A stretch of 64,000 bases of DNA. Source: Roseitranquillus sp963776845 (GTDB taxonomy: Bacteria; Pseudomonadota; Alphaproteobacteria; Rhodobacterales; Rhodobacteraceae). The position numbers were made by a program, and so were the translations under genes. The notes below the pieces were generated by a model. That model did not search any database, was not told where the DNA came from, and saw nothing but the letters and a program-made list of their open reading frames with translations. This document shows, in pieces, positions 1 through 9,333 of this stretch (position 1 is its first letter; each line of letters begins with the position of its first letter). Location of the stretch: positions 124,001 through 188,000 of the forward strand of contig CAVZOJ010000011.1 in the NCBI GenBank assembly GCA_963776845.1, given 5' to 3'.

Positions 1-313
1 CAGTGCGAGGTCCCGACCAGTCCCGGCTGGAGCGCCTCTCACGTAATATCCTCGGTCAGACCGGCGTCGGCCGCATTGGCGTCCGGCGTTCTTGCGGCGC
101 CCTCGAATTGCGAACTGCAACGCAGGCAGTGCCGCCAGGCCCTCAAGAGCATCTGCACAGCCTCTCTCCCGCGACAGGATCGCCGATGCCGCCGATGCAG
201 ACGCGGGCCGGGCCGGCGCAACCCGGGCGGGTGGAGAGCCGACCTGGACGGCCGGGACACCACCCGCTCAGCGAGCTTGTCCTGAACCATCGTGGCGCCT
301 TTCGCTCTGCCGA
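1..313. other. No supported gene at window start
   Basis: Several open frames cross this stretch on both strands, but their translations are rich in Arg, Pro and Gly with no recognisable motif. The minus-strand gene beginning at 1126 ends at 314, so this is downstream of it. An 83-codon minus-strand frame (39-290) is open, but I have no family resemblance to support it. Confidence 0.4.
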
Positions 314-1126
314 TCAGCGCGCGGCTGTGTCGAGAGCACCGCCCTCGCGAAAGATGGTGGCGGAGCGGGCGAGCCCGGTACGATCGTCCGTCTCCACCAG
401 GAGACCGGAGAGCGTGGCCGCGCCATTCGCGGGCGCGAAGCGGCCGCGCGACATTCCCGTGATGAACCTACGCATCGGCTCCTCGCGGTCCATGCCGATG
501 ATGCCGTCGTAGTCGCCGCACATGCCGGCATCAGTGATGTAGGCCGTCCCCCCAGGCAGGACGCGGGCATCGGCCGTGGGGACATGGGTGTGCGTGCCCG
601 CGACGATCGACGCGCGGCCGGCGCAGAACCAGCCCATCGCGGCCTTCTCCGACGTGGCCTCGCAATGCATGTCGACCAGCGACGCCTGTACCAGGCCGCC
701 CGGCGGATGCGTCTTCAGGACCGGCTCCATGGCCGAGAACGGATCGTCGAATGGCTGCTTCATGAAAACCCGACCGAGGACCTGGGCGACCAGGACCTTG
801 CGCCCCCCGGGAGCGTCGAAGATCCGCGCGCCGACTCCCGGCGCGGCGCGGGAGTAGTTTATCGGCCGGATGATGCGCGGCTCGGACTTGATGAAGTCCA
901 GCATCTCTTTCTGGTCGAAGGCATGGTCGCCCAGCGTCAGCACGTCGGCGCCGGCCTTCAGAAGGTCGCTGGCATGTGCAGCGGAAAGCCCGGCGCCCGA
1001 TGTCGCATTCTCGCCGTTGACCACCGCGAAATCGAGCCGCAGCTCCTGCCTCAGCACCGGCAGACGCTCGACGATCGCGGTTCGGCCGGATCGGCCCACG
1101 ACATCGCCCAGAAACAGAATACGCAT
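314..1126 (-). CDS. TIGR00282 family metallophosphoesterase (YmdB-like)
   Basis: This 270-residue protein belongs to the YmdB/TIGR00282 calcineurin-like phosphoesterases; relatives hydrolyse 2',3'-cyclic nucleotides using a dinuclear metal centre in the cytoplasm. Visible metal-site motifs are FLGDVVG (Asp8), NGEN (Glu39, Asn40), TLGDHAFD (Asp67, His68), DMHCEATSEK (His154) and GTHTHVPTAD (His179, His181). The start at 1126 (MRILFLGD) is chosen because upstream in-frame codons are Arg-rich and the family begins exactly here. Length is normal for the family. It lies 98 bases downstream of the cyclo-ligase gene on the same strand, so co-transcription with mgtE and fthC is likely. The physiological substrate cannot be told from sequence. 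Confidence 0.88.
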   Translation of the reverse strand: MRILFLGDVVGRSGRTAIVERLPVLRQELRLDFAVVNGENATSGAGLSAAHASDLLKAGADVLTLGDHAFDQKEMLDFIKSEPRIIRPINYSRAAPGVGARIFDAPGGRKVLVAQVLGRVFMKQPFDDPFSAMEPVLKTHPPGGLVQASLVDMHCEATSEKAAMGWFCAGRASIVAGTHTHVPTADARVLPGGTAYITDAGMCGDYDGIIGMDREEPMRRFITGMSRGRFAPANGAATLSGLLVETDDRTGLARSATIFREGGALDTAAR

Positions 1127-1224
1127 CGAGCGACGCCTAGGTAAGCCGCGGCGGAAGCGCAAGCGGGATGTCCCGCGTCACGCTGCGGCGATCGGCCCTG
1201 AGGAGGCTCACGGATGAGGAGCGG

Positions 1225-1777
1225 TCAGCGAAACCAGCGCACCTCCTTCTCCGTCACAACTGCGTCGAGCCGCTGGTCCGTGGCGTCCGCCGGCAGCTTT
1301 TCCATCTCCTGGGCCGCGAAGGCGAACCCGATCGCCGTGATGGAACCGGCGTCGCGCAGCGCGGCAAGAGTGCGGTCATAAAACCCGCCGCCGTAGCCGA
1401 GCCGTTGTCCCATGGCGTCAAAGGCCAGCAAGGGCACGACCAGCGCCTCGGGCGTGCCTTCCGCCTCTGTCTCGGTCGGATGTTCGACGCCGAAGCCGTC
1501 GCGCACCATCTGCATGCCCGGCTGCCAGTGCCGGAAGACGAGTGGCTGCCCGCGGATCGTGACCGGCAGCAGCACCGGACCGCGCAGCACCGCCCGCACC
1601 ATGGCCGGCCGTGGATCGATCTCGGTTCGCATCGGCATGTAGAACGAAACCGGGCGGCCCGCGAAGGCTTTGATCTCGTCGTCAAGCCGCTCGACCGCCG
1701 GGATGCTGGTCGATCGAGGCGTGTGCCTCTGCGCGCCGTGCCAGGCCTCGCGGCGGAGTGCTCGCCTTTTCGTTCAC
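1225..1777 (-). CDS. fthC: 5-formyltetrahydrofolate cyclo-ligase, with reading-frame break
   Basis: The enzyme makes 5,10-methenyltetrahydrofolate from 5-formyl-THF with ATP. The C-terminal 137 or so residues are intact, including YMPMRTEIDPRP and the substrate/ATP motif LGYGGGFYDRTL. The N-terminal part (ARRAEAHASIDQ) lies in a different frame and starts at GTG 1777, overlapping the mgtE stop as GTGA. The frames join around 1690-1715, where one reads AHASIDQ and the other PAVERLDDEIKAFAGRPVS; together they give a near-normal product of about 184 residues. I infer a single-base indel, probably a sequence error given the similar breaks in neighbouring genes. If real, the gene would be inactive. 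Confidence 0.8.
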
Positions 1778-3160
1778 AGAAGGACGATCCCCGCGAGGCC
1801 GAGGAAGGCGAAGAAGCCCACGATGTCGGTCACGGTCGTCACGAAGGTTCCCGACGCCAGCGCAGGGTCCACTCCGGCGCGCTCCAGCACGATGGGAATG
1901 CCGATCCCGGCGAGGCCGGCGCAGACAAGGTTGATGACCATCGCGACCCCGATGACCACGCCCAGAAGGCCCGAGCCGAACCAGAACATGCCGATGACGC
2001 CGATGATGACGGCGAACATCAGCCCGTTGATGAGCCCCGCCGTGACCTCGCGCCTGAGCACCCGCAACGTGTTCGACCCGGTGAGGTCGCGCGTCGCCAG
2101 AGCCCGGACTGCCACGGTCAGCGACTGCGTCGCCGCGTTTCCGCCCATCGAGGCGACGATCGGCATCAGCACGGCGAGCGCCACGATGGCCGAGATCGTG
2201 TCCTCGAATTGCGCGATGACCAGGGAGGCGAGAATCGCGGTGCCCAGGTTCACGGCAAGCCAGGGAAAGCGCTGCCGCACGATTTCCAGCGTTCGGTCCT
2301 GCAGCGTCTCTTCACCAACGCCGGCGAGCAGGCGCATGTCCTCCTCCGCCTCCTCGGACTGCACGCGCATGGCGTCGTCGATGGTGATGACGCCGGCGAG
2401 GCGGCCGCCCTCGTCGACCACCGGCGCCGAGATCAGGTGGTACTGGTTGAAGGCGTAGGCGACCTCCTCCTCCTCGTCGTCCACGCGGAAGGTGCGGAAC
2501 GACGGCTCCTCGAGGTCCGACAGCCTGACATGACGGCGCGACGACATGATCTTGCCAAGCGTGACGTAGCCCACGGGCCGCATCGCCGGATCGACGAGGA
2601 TGACGTGATAGAACTGCTCCGGCAAATCCTCGTGGGCGCGCATGAAGTCGATGATATGGCCGACGGTCCAGTGCTGCGGCGCCGCCACGACCTCGCGCTG
2701 CATGAGGCGCCCGGCGGAGTATTCCGGGTAGGACAGCGCCCGCTCGATGGCGATGCGATCGGACGGGTGCAGTGCTTCGAGGATCGCCGCGTGCTGCTCT
2801 TCGTCCGAGATCTTCAAGCAGGTCGACGACATCGTCGGACTCGAGGCCGCGCACCGCCTCCTGCAGGACATCGGGCTGCAGCGCCTCGATCACCTGCTCG
2901 CGCACGCCCTCGCCGAGTTCGGACAGGATCTCGCCGTCGAACTCCTTGCCGTAGAGTTGGATGAGGGCGAGACGCTCCGGACTGTCGAGTTGCTCCAGAA
3001 CGTCCGCGATATCCGCCGGATGCAGCGGCTCCATCAGCTCGGTGAGGCGCGCGGCGTCCTGCTCGGCCACCGCCTCGCGGATCTGCGCCGTCTTGCGCGC
3101 GTCGAGGCGGTCGATCTCCTCGTCCTGGGTCTCCGGCTCTTCGACGTCGGCGTCTGCCAT
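1774..3160 (-). CDS. mgtE: Magnesium transporter MgtE, with reading-frame break
   Basis: MgtE is an inner-membrane Mg2+ channel gated by cytosolic Mg2+. In order there are an N-terminal superhelical domain (MEPLHPADIADVLEQL), tandem CBS domains (FYHVILVDPAMRPVGYVTL; HLISAPVVDEGGRLAGVITI) and a C-terminal membrane domain of about five helices with the family signature VLMPIVASMGGNAATQS. The N-terminal domain and the rest are in different frames; they join near 2805, where LLEDL passes into DEEQHAAILEAL, consistent with one extra G. The joined length, about 462 residues, is normal. The start at 3160 has GGGAG upstream; ATG 3163 is the alternative. It is transcribed away from guaD and its stop overlaps the fthC start. 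Confidence 0.88.
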
Positions 3161-3282
3161 CATTCTCCCCTGCAGGTCGCGGGGACCATAGGGCGACGCG
3201 GCACCGGCGCACAGGGTCGAGGAGAGATTTACCCCGACTGGCCGGCGCCGTAGGGTCCCGCCGGTCCGAGGCACGAGGGGCG

Positions 3283-4562
3283 ATGGACGAGACATTGATC
3301 CTTGGCCGTGTGCTCTCCTTCACCGGCGACCCGCTGATCGAAGGCCCGGACGCGGCACGCTTCGACGAAGCCGTCCTGATCCGCGAGGGCCGCATCGTGG
3401 AGGTGGGAGCCCGCCGCCTGCGCGACCGACACCCTGGCGCCAAAGTCGTCGACCATGGCGACGCGCTGATCTCCGCCGGGTTCGTCGATGCGCACGCGCA
3501 CTACCCTCAGACGGCGATCGTGGCGTCGTGGGGCAAGCGGCTGATTGACTGGCTGAACACCTACACCTTCCCCGAGGAGATGCGTTTCGGCGATCCGCCC
3601 TACGCCGCCGAAGTCGCTGGTCGGTTCCTGGATCTGGCGCTGGCGCACGGCACCACGTCCGTCGCGAGCTTCTGCACCACCCACTCAGTCAGCGTCGACG
3701 CGTTCTTCGAGGCGGCGAAGACCCGCGGCATGGCCGTCGCCGGCGGGTCGGACCTGCATGGACCGCAACGCGCCGGACGGACCTGACCGACACGCCGCAG
3801 GCCGCCTACGACGAGAGCAAGGCCCTGCTGCAGCGCTGGCACGGACAGGGGCGCGCGGTCTATGCCATCACGCCGCGTTTCGCGCCGACTTCGACCCCCG
3901 AACAACTGCAGGCGCTGGGCGCCCTCTGGGCCGAGCATCCCGACTGCCCGATGCAGACCCATCTCTCCGAGCAGGCCGACGAGGTGGCGTGGGTCTCCGA
4001 GCTCTATCCGCAGGCGCGCGACTACTTAGACGTCTACGATGCCGCCGGGCTCGTCGGCCCCGGCGCGATGTTCGGCCACGCGATTCATCTCAGCGAGCGC
4101 GAGCGGGCGCGTCTCGCCGACAGCGGCTCGGCGGTGGTGCACTGCCCGACCTCGAATACGTTTATCGGGTCGGGCCTCTTCGACATCGGGCTGCACGAGG
4201 CCGGTGTCGCCGTTGGCCTCGCCACCGACATCGGTGGCGGCTCGTCGTTCTCGATGCTGCGCACGATGGCTGCCGCCTACGAAATCGGCCAGCTCCGCGG
4301 GCGCCCGATCCACCCGGCCGCCCTCTGGTGGCTGGCGACCGAGGGCTCCGCCCGGGTCCTGCGGATGAACGACCGGATCGGTGCGCTGGCCCCGGGGCGG
4401 ATGGCGGATCTCGTCGTTTGGGACCTCGCCTCGACACCCGCAATCGCACAACGTGCCGCCCACGCCGGTGATGCGTGGGAGGCCATCTTTCCCACGATCA
4501 TGATGGGTGACGACCGCGCCGTTCGTGAGGTCTGGATCGCCGGACGCCGCCACGGCGGCTGA
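3283..4562 (+). CDS. guaD: Guanine deaminase, with two reading-frame breaks
   Basis: Guanine deaminase hydrolyses guanine to xanthine and ammonia using a bound zinc ion. The amidohydrolase-fold metal ligands are seen as GFVDAHAHYPQ near residue 70, TPRFAPTS and QTHLSEQ in the middle, and ATDIGGGSSFSML towards the C-terminus. The N-terminal 155 residues, a short middle piece (MDRNAPDG) and the rest (LTDTPQAAYDESKALLQRW onward) are in three successive frames, with changes at about 3745-3755 and 3775-3785. Joined, they give about 426 residues, the usual length. Two indels within 40 bases suggest a poorly resolved patch in the assembly. Divergent from mgtE; probably purine salvage or nitrogen scavenging. 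Confidence 0.85.
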
Positions 4563-4763
4563 GGTGGGCGCCGGGCGGTCAGCCGCCGCGCGCCGGGCGG
4601 GGCTCGATGCCCCGCACGGCGCGCACCTAGAACGTTCGCGCCCGCGGGAACCCTCGCTTGTCGTCGCCGGTTACGCAGCCGTGCGGGTTTGGAGCGCCCA
4701 TCGAGAGAGGTCGCCCGCCGGTCTTCCTCGCGGATCCGGCGAATGCTCCTGTCTGCCGGCAGC

Positions 4764-5763
4764 ATGCGGGTGAAGTGCGAAGGGCTGACAGCCGGAACGC
4801 GTGCGTTCCTCGCGCTCAGCGCGCTCGGCGGCTGCTCGGGCCGGCAGTCCGTTCTCGCACCAGCGGGAGAACCGGCGGCGTCGCTGGCCACGCTGTTCAT
4901 CGTCATGCTCTGCGCCGCCATCGTGCTCTGGCTGCTGGTCAATGGCGGCTTCTTCTTCGTCACCCAGGTGCGGCCGCGGCAGATGTCGCGGCGCTTCGCC
5001 GAGACCCTCATCATCGTCGGCGGCATCGCGTTCCCGAGCGTCGTGCTCGCGGCACTCCTCGGCTACGGGCTCTCGATGATGTCAGACCAGCGGGCGCCGG
5101 GGGACGGCCTCGTTGTCCGCGTGACAGGCGAGCAATGGTGGTGGCGCGTCGAGTACTGGCCCGAGGGCGCCGATGCACCGATCATATCGGCCAACGAGGT
5201 GCGCCTGCCGGCGGGCCGGCGCAGCGACATCGTGCTGACCTCCGACAGCGTCATCCATTCCTTCTGGGTCCCCTCGCTCGGCGGCAAGATGGACATGTTC
5301 CCCGGCCGCGAGACGCGGCTCACCCTGGCACCTGAGACGCCCGGCATCTACCGTGGCCAGTGCGCGGAGTTCTGCGGGGCGAGCCACGCACTCATGGCCT
5401 TCGAGACCGTCGTGATGCCGCAGGCCGACTTCGACGCCTGGCTGGCTTCCATCGCCGCACCAGCCGCGGAGCCACAGGATTCGAGTCGCCCGACGCGGCG
5501 CCGAAATCTTCGCGCGCGAGGGGTGCGGCGCCTGCCACCGGGTTCGCGGCACTCCGGCGCAGGGCAACGTCGGACCGGACCTCACCAACGTCGGCGGGCG
5601 TCATTCACTCGGCGCCGGCATCCTCGGCACCGAGGTCGAGGATTTCGCCTACTGGATCGGCCTGACGCAAGCGATCAAGCCCAGCGTCGAGATGCCCTCC
5701 TACGACCATCTGCCGGAGGACGAACTGGCCGCCCTCGGCACATACCTGAAGGGTCTGCGATGA
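4764..5763 (+). CDS. coxB: Cytochrome c oxidase subunit II with C-terminal heme c domain (caa3 type), frame break
   Basis: Subunit II carries the CuA centre that accepts electrons from cytochrome c. From the chosen start there is a lipoprotein-like signal (LGGC, Cys24), two membrane helices (about residues 45-65 and 80-105), GEQWWWRVEYW, and the CuA ligands in GQCAEFCGASHALM (Cys200, Cys204, His208, Met211). After about 5470 the frame shifts, and the correct continuation reads ARRGAEIFAREGCGACH with the heme c motif CGACH, then GPDLTNVGG and a Met ligand region, ending at TGA 5763. This fused heme c domain defines a caa3-type oxidase. The stop overlaps coxA as ATGA. The start is uncertain: ATG 4743 and GTG 4770 are alternatives. 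Confidence 0.85.
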
Positions 5764-8351
5764 CCGACGCCACGGCAGGACGCATCAAGAGCGCCGCGCT
5801 CGCCGAGGACCTCGCGCCAAGCGGTCCCTACCCGCCGACGCCCGAGATGCTGGACGAGCCGGTGGCCCCCGAGGTTCAGGAGGCGCAGAAGGCGCGATTG
5901 CGGGCGGCGTGGAAGACGCCGCCCGGCTGGCGCTACTGGTCGGCGGTCAACAATTCCGAGGTCGGCGTCTGGTATTCGCTGACGGCGTTCTTCTTCATGC
6001 TCGCTGCCGGCGTGCTAGCGCTGCTGATGCGCATCCAGCTCGCGGTGCCGGGCAACGACTTCCTCGACGCTGACAGGTTCAACCAGTTCTTCACGATGCA
6101 CGGCTCGGCGATGATGTTCCTCTTCGCCGTGCCGATGTTCGAGGCGATCTCGATCCTGATCCTGCCGGCGTTCCTAGGGGCCCGCGACATGCCGTTCCCG
6201 CGGCTCTCGGCCTACGGCTTCTGGTGCTTCGTCATCGGCGGCGTCTTCGTCTTCGGCTCGGTCCTGTTCGACGCGGCGCCCAAGGCGGGGTGGTTCATGT
6301 ACCCGCCGCTGGCAACGCAGGAACTCGGCATCGGCTCCGACATCTGGCTGCTGGGGCTGTCGTTCATCGAGGTCGCGTCGATCGCCGCGGCAGTCGAGCT
6401 GATCGTCGGCACGCTGAAGTGCCGGCCGCCGGGGATGCGGGTGAACCTGATGCCGCTCTACGCGTGGTACGTGCTGGTCGTCGGCGGCATGATCCTCTTC
6501 GCCTTCCCGCCGCTGATCGCGGGCGACTTCCTGTTCGAGCTCGAGCGGTCGTTCGACTGGCCGTTCTTCGACCCCGAGCGCGGCGGCGACCCGCTGCTCT
6601 GGCAGCACCTGTTCTGGATCTTCGGTCATCCGGAGGTCTACATCGTCTTCCTGCCCTCGATCGCCATCGCCGCGATGGTCATCCCGACCGTCGCGCAGAC
6701 GCCCATCGTCGGATATTCGTGGATCGTCCTCTCAGCCGTCGGCACGGGCTTCCTGTCGTTCGGTCTCTGGGTGCATCACATGTTCACGACGGGGCTTCCG
6801 GCGCTTTCGCTCGGGTTCTTCTCCGCCGCGTCGGAGGCGGTGGTGATCCCGACCGGCATCCAGCTCTTCGCGTTCCTCGCCACGCTGATCGTCGGCAAGG
6901 TGACGATGAGCATCCCCATGCTCTGGCTCGCCGGCGCCATCGCCATCTTCACCGGGGGCGGGCTGACGGGGGTGATGATCGCCATCGCGCCGTTCGACTG
7001 GCAGGTCCACGACACCTACTTCATCGTCGCGCACCTGCACTACACACTCTTCGGCGGCATGATCTTCCCGGTGATCGGCGGCGTCTATTACTTCTACCCG
7101 TTCTTCGCCAAACGCCTGATGTCCGAACGGCTCGGAAGGATCAGCTTCTGGCTGACCTTCATCGGGTTCAATGTCACGTTCCTGCCGATGCACCTGACGG
7201 GGCTCCTCGGCATGCCGCGGCGGGTCTACACCTATCCTGGGGACCTCGGCTGGACCGCTCTGAACATGATCTCCTCAGCCGGCGCCTTCATCATTGCGGC
7301 GGGTATCCTCGTCTTCGCCTGGGACCTCGTCCGGCCGAAGGGCCGCCAGGCGCGGATCCCCCGCAACCCGTGGAAGGCGGGAACCCTGGAATGGAGCCAC
7401 GATGTCCCCGAGGAGGCGTGGGGCGTCCGCTCCATCCCCTACATCGAGAGCCGCTACCCGCTCTGGGACCAGAAAGGCATCGTCGAGAGGATCGATGCCG
7501 GCCGCTACTACCTGCCCGACGCCGAGGGCGAACGGCGCGAGACGCTGGTGACCAGCGTCATCGACGCGACCCCGATCCAGATCCTGCGCGTCACCGGCCC
7601 CGCATGGATCACGATATGGGCGGCGATCTTCACCGGCGGCGCCTTCATCTTCCCGACGTTCCACCTGTACTCGCCCGCGATCGTCAGCGGCATCCTCGCC
7701 ATCGGCTGCATCATCTACTGGCTCTGGACTTCGACCGCGCAGGTTCCGGAAGAGGACATGGGCGATGCCGGGCTGGGGCTCAGGCTTCCGCGCTATGTCT
7801 CTGGGCCGAACGCCGTCGGCTGGTGGGGCGTCTGGATCACGATGCTCGGCGACGCCACCGCGTTTTCCAGCCTGATCTTCGGGTTCTTCTTCTACTGGAC
7901 GTCGAGCGCCTCGTTCCCGCCGGCGGGCGCAGCGCACGCGACCGGCTGGCTCGTCGCCGCGGCGACCGCCGGCTTCTCAGCGTCCTGGGCGCTGACCGTC
8001 CTTGCACGCGAGGCCAACGCGCGCGGGGGCGTGGCCGTCGCGCGGGCGAGCCTTCTCGTCGCCGCCATCGCGTCTGCCGCCGCGATCGCCGCGATCATCC
8101 TGTCGGTCCTGCAGCTCGAGCCGACGAGCCACGTCTATCCGGCGGTGATGTGGGCGCTGATGGTGTGGCTTGTGGCGCATGTCGGCGCCGGGATCATCAT
8201 GCAGCTCTACTGTCTCGCGGGTAGCCTCGCCGGCCGGATGACGCCGCGTTACGACGCCGACCTCAGGAATGTGACGCTCTTCTGGCATTTCGTCTGCCTC
8301 ACCGCACTGGTGACCGGCGCGGTCATGGGCATTGCGCCGAGGATGCTCTGA
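5760..8351 (+). CDS. coxA: Cytochrome c oxidase subunits I and III fused (CoxA-CoxC)
   Basis: The 863-residue protein joins the catalytic subunit I (about residues 50-600) to a subunit III domain (about 610-863). Subunit I reduces O2 and pumps protons in the inner membrane. Visible ligands include the low-spin heme histidine in FFTMHGSAMMF, the CuB site WIFGHPEVY (His290, Tyr294) and HHMFTTG, and the heme pair in VHDTYFIVAHLHYTLF. The subunit III part begins after the linker with ILRVTGPAWITIW and contains HVGAGIIM near the C-terminus. Fusion of I and III is known in caa3 oxidases. Starting at ATG 5760 overlaps the coxB stop; the last base of the stop is the first base of the next gene. Because of the coxB indel, coxB appears continuous with this frame, which I regard as an artefact. 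Confidence 0.93.
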   Translation: MTDATAGRIKSAALAEDLAPSGPYPPTPEMLDEPVAPEVQEAQKARLRAAWKTPPGWRYWSAVNNSEVGVWYSLTAFFFMLAAGVLALLMRIQLAVPGNDFLDADRFNQFFTMHGSAMMFLFAVPMFEAISILILPAFLGARDMPFPRLSAYGFWCFVIGGVFVFGSVLFDAAPKAGWFMYPPLATQELGIGSDIWLLGLSFIEVASIAAAVELIVGTLKCRPPGMRVNLMPLYAWYVLVVGGMILFAFPPLIAGDFLFELERSFDWPFFDPERGGDPLLWQHLFWIFGHPEVYIVFLPSIAIAAMVIPTVAQTPIVGYSWIVLSAVGTGFLSFGLWVHHMFTTGLPALSLGFFSAASEAVVIPTGIQLFAFLATLIVGKVTMSIPMLWLAGAIAIFTGGGLTGVMIAIAPFDWQVHDTYFIVAHLHYTLFGGMIFPVIGGVYYFYPFFAKRLMSERLGRISFWLTFIGFNVTFLPMHLTGLLGMPRRVYTYPGDLGWTALNMISSAGAFIIAAGILVFAWDLVRPKGRQARIPRNPWKAGTLEWSHDVPEEAWGVRSIPYIESRYPLWDQKGIVERIDAGRYYLPDAEGERRETLVTSVIDATPIQILRVTGPAWITIWAAIFTGGAFIFPTFHLYSPAIVSGILAIGCIIYWLWTSTAQVPEEDMGDAGLGLRLPRYVSGPNAVGWWGVWITMLGDATAFSSLIFGFFFYWTSSASFPPAGAAHATGWLVAAATAGFSASWALTVLAREANARGGVAVARASLLVAAIASAAAIAAIILSVLQLEPTSHVYPAVMWALMVWLVAHVGAGIIMQLYCLAGSLAGRMTPRYDADLRNVTLFWHFVCLTALVTGAVMGIAPRML

Positions 8352-8767
8352 TGGCCGGAAGTGAAAGGCAGGATCCGCAGGAGTTCTCGGAAGAGAGCGA
8401 AAGCCTCATCCGCATCACGCTGGCCCCGGCACTCTGGGCGCTGCACTTCGCGCTCTCCTATGCGGCGACGGCTGTCTATTGCGCCAAGTGGGCAGACGAT
8501 GGCGAGAGCATTCTTGTGCTCCGGATAGGAGGCGGCATTGCGACGATAGCCGTCCTCGCGGCGATCGCGTGGCTCGGCTGGCGGTCGTGGCAGCAGTGGG
8601 ACGCGGATGTCGGGCGAAGCACGCGACAGATCTTCGAGGATCTGGTGGAGGAGGAGGAGCCGCGGCACCAGTTCCTCGGCCATGCGGCGTTCCTGCTGTC
8701 GGTCATCTCCTTCGTCGCGGTCGTCTACTCCGGACTGCCGGTCGCGCTGATCGGGAGCTGCCGGTGA
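8351..8767 (+). CDS. Small membrane protein of the caa3 operon, unknown function
   Basis: The 138-residue protein has about three membrane segments (LAPALWALHFALSYAATAV near residue 25, IATIAVLAAIAWLGW near 63, and AFLLSVISFVAVVYSGLPVA near 112) separated by an acidic loop (EDLVEEEEPRHQF). I do not recognise a named family. It is translationally linked to its neighbours, with a 1-base overlap to coxA upstream (TGATG) and a 4-base overlap to the CtaG-like gene downstream (GTGA). That placement suggests an accessory subunit or an assembly factor of the oxidase. Confidence 0.75.
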   Translation: MAGSERQDPQEFSEESESLIRITLAPALWALHFALSYAATAVYCAKWADDGESILVLRIGGGIATIAVLAAIAWLGWRSWQQWDADVGRSTRQIFEDLVEEEEPRHQFLGHAAFLLSVISFVAVVYSGLPVALIGSCR

Positions 8768-9333
8768 GGTCGGCGGGGCTCATGGGCCTCGCGCTGCTCG
8801 CCGGGCTCTGGCTGCTGCCGCTCGAGGCGATGGCGGCTGACTTCCCCGCTCACATGGTGCGGCACATGGGTCTTGTCGCGGTCGTCGCGCCCCTGCTGGC
8901 GCTCGGCTTCCCGCACCTCCTCGCGCCGCTGGCGATATCGCCTTTGGCGGCGGCGGTCGTGGAGTTCGCTGTGGTTTGGGCATGGCACCTGCCGGCGCTG
9001 CATGCGGCAGCGCGGTTGACCGTTCCCGCATTCCTCGCGGAACAGGCAGCCTTCCTGCTTTCGGGCATCTTGGTATGGGCTGGGGCGTTCGGCACACGGC
9101 AACCGCTTGCGGGGGCTGGCGGGCTGCTGCTGACGTCGATGCACATGACTCTTCTCGGGGCGGTTCTCGTCCTCGCGCCCCGCGACCTCTACGCCGCCCT
9201 CTGCGGGACCGAGCCCAACCTCGGCGCCCAGCAGCTTGGGGGCCTTCTGATGCTCGGCATAGGCACCCCGGTCTATCTCTCAGGCGGGCTATGGCTGGTA
9301 CGGCGGGCGCTCCTCCAGGACGCACCGGCATGA
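8764..9333 (+). CDS. CtaG-like caa3 oxidase assembly membrane protein
   Basis: The 189-residue protein resembles the caa3_CtaG family, integral membrane proteins needed for assembly of caa3 oxidase, in some species linked to copper delivery. There are about five membrane helices and conserved histidines in AHMVRHMG, VWAWHLPALH and SMHMTLLG. The start is GTG 8764, which overlaps the previous stop as GTGA; this start gives a sensible hydrophobic N-terminus (LMGLALLAGLWLLPLEAMA). Despite the name the family is not related to the Cox11 protein also called CtaG. It overlaps the following cytochrome gene as ATGA. Confidence 0.8.
   Translation: MRSAGLMGLALLAGLWLLPLEAMAADFPAHMVRHMGLVAVVAPLLALGFPHLLAPLAISPLAAAVVEFAVVWAWHLPALHAAARLTVPAFLAEQAAFLLSGILVWAGAFGTRQPLAGAGGLLLTSMHMTLLGAVLVLAPRDLYAALCGTEPNLGAQQLGGLLMLGIGTPVYLSGGLWLVRRALLQDAPA

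Noticed and set aside
3..512. Plus-strand open frame at the window start
   Set aside because: Its translation is low-complexity, rich in Arg and Pro, and it overlaps the phosphoesterase gene on the opposite strand.
4689..8351. Genuine coxB-coxA-coxC triple fusion
   Set aside because: The linking sequence is nonsense in this frame, while another frame encodes a heme c domain with its own stop; see the finding on the indel.
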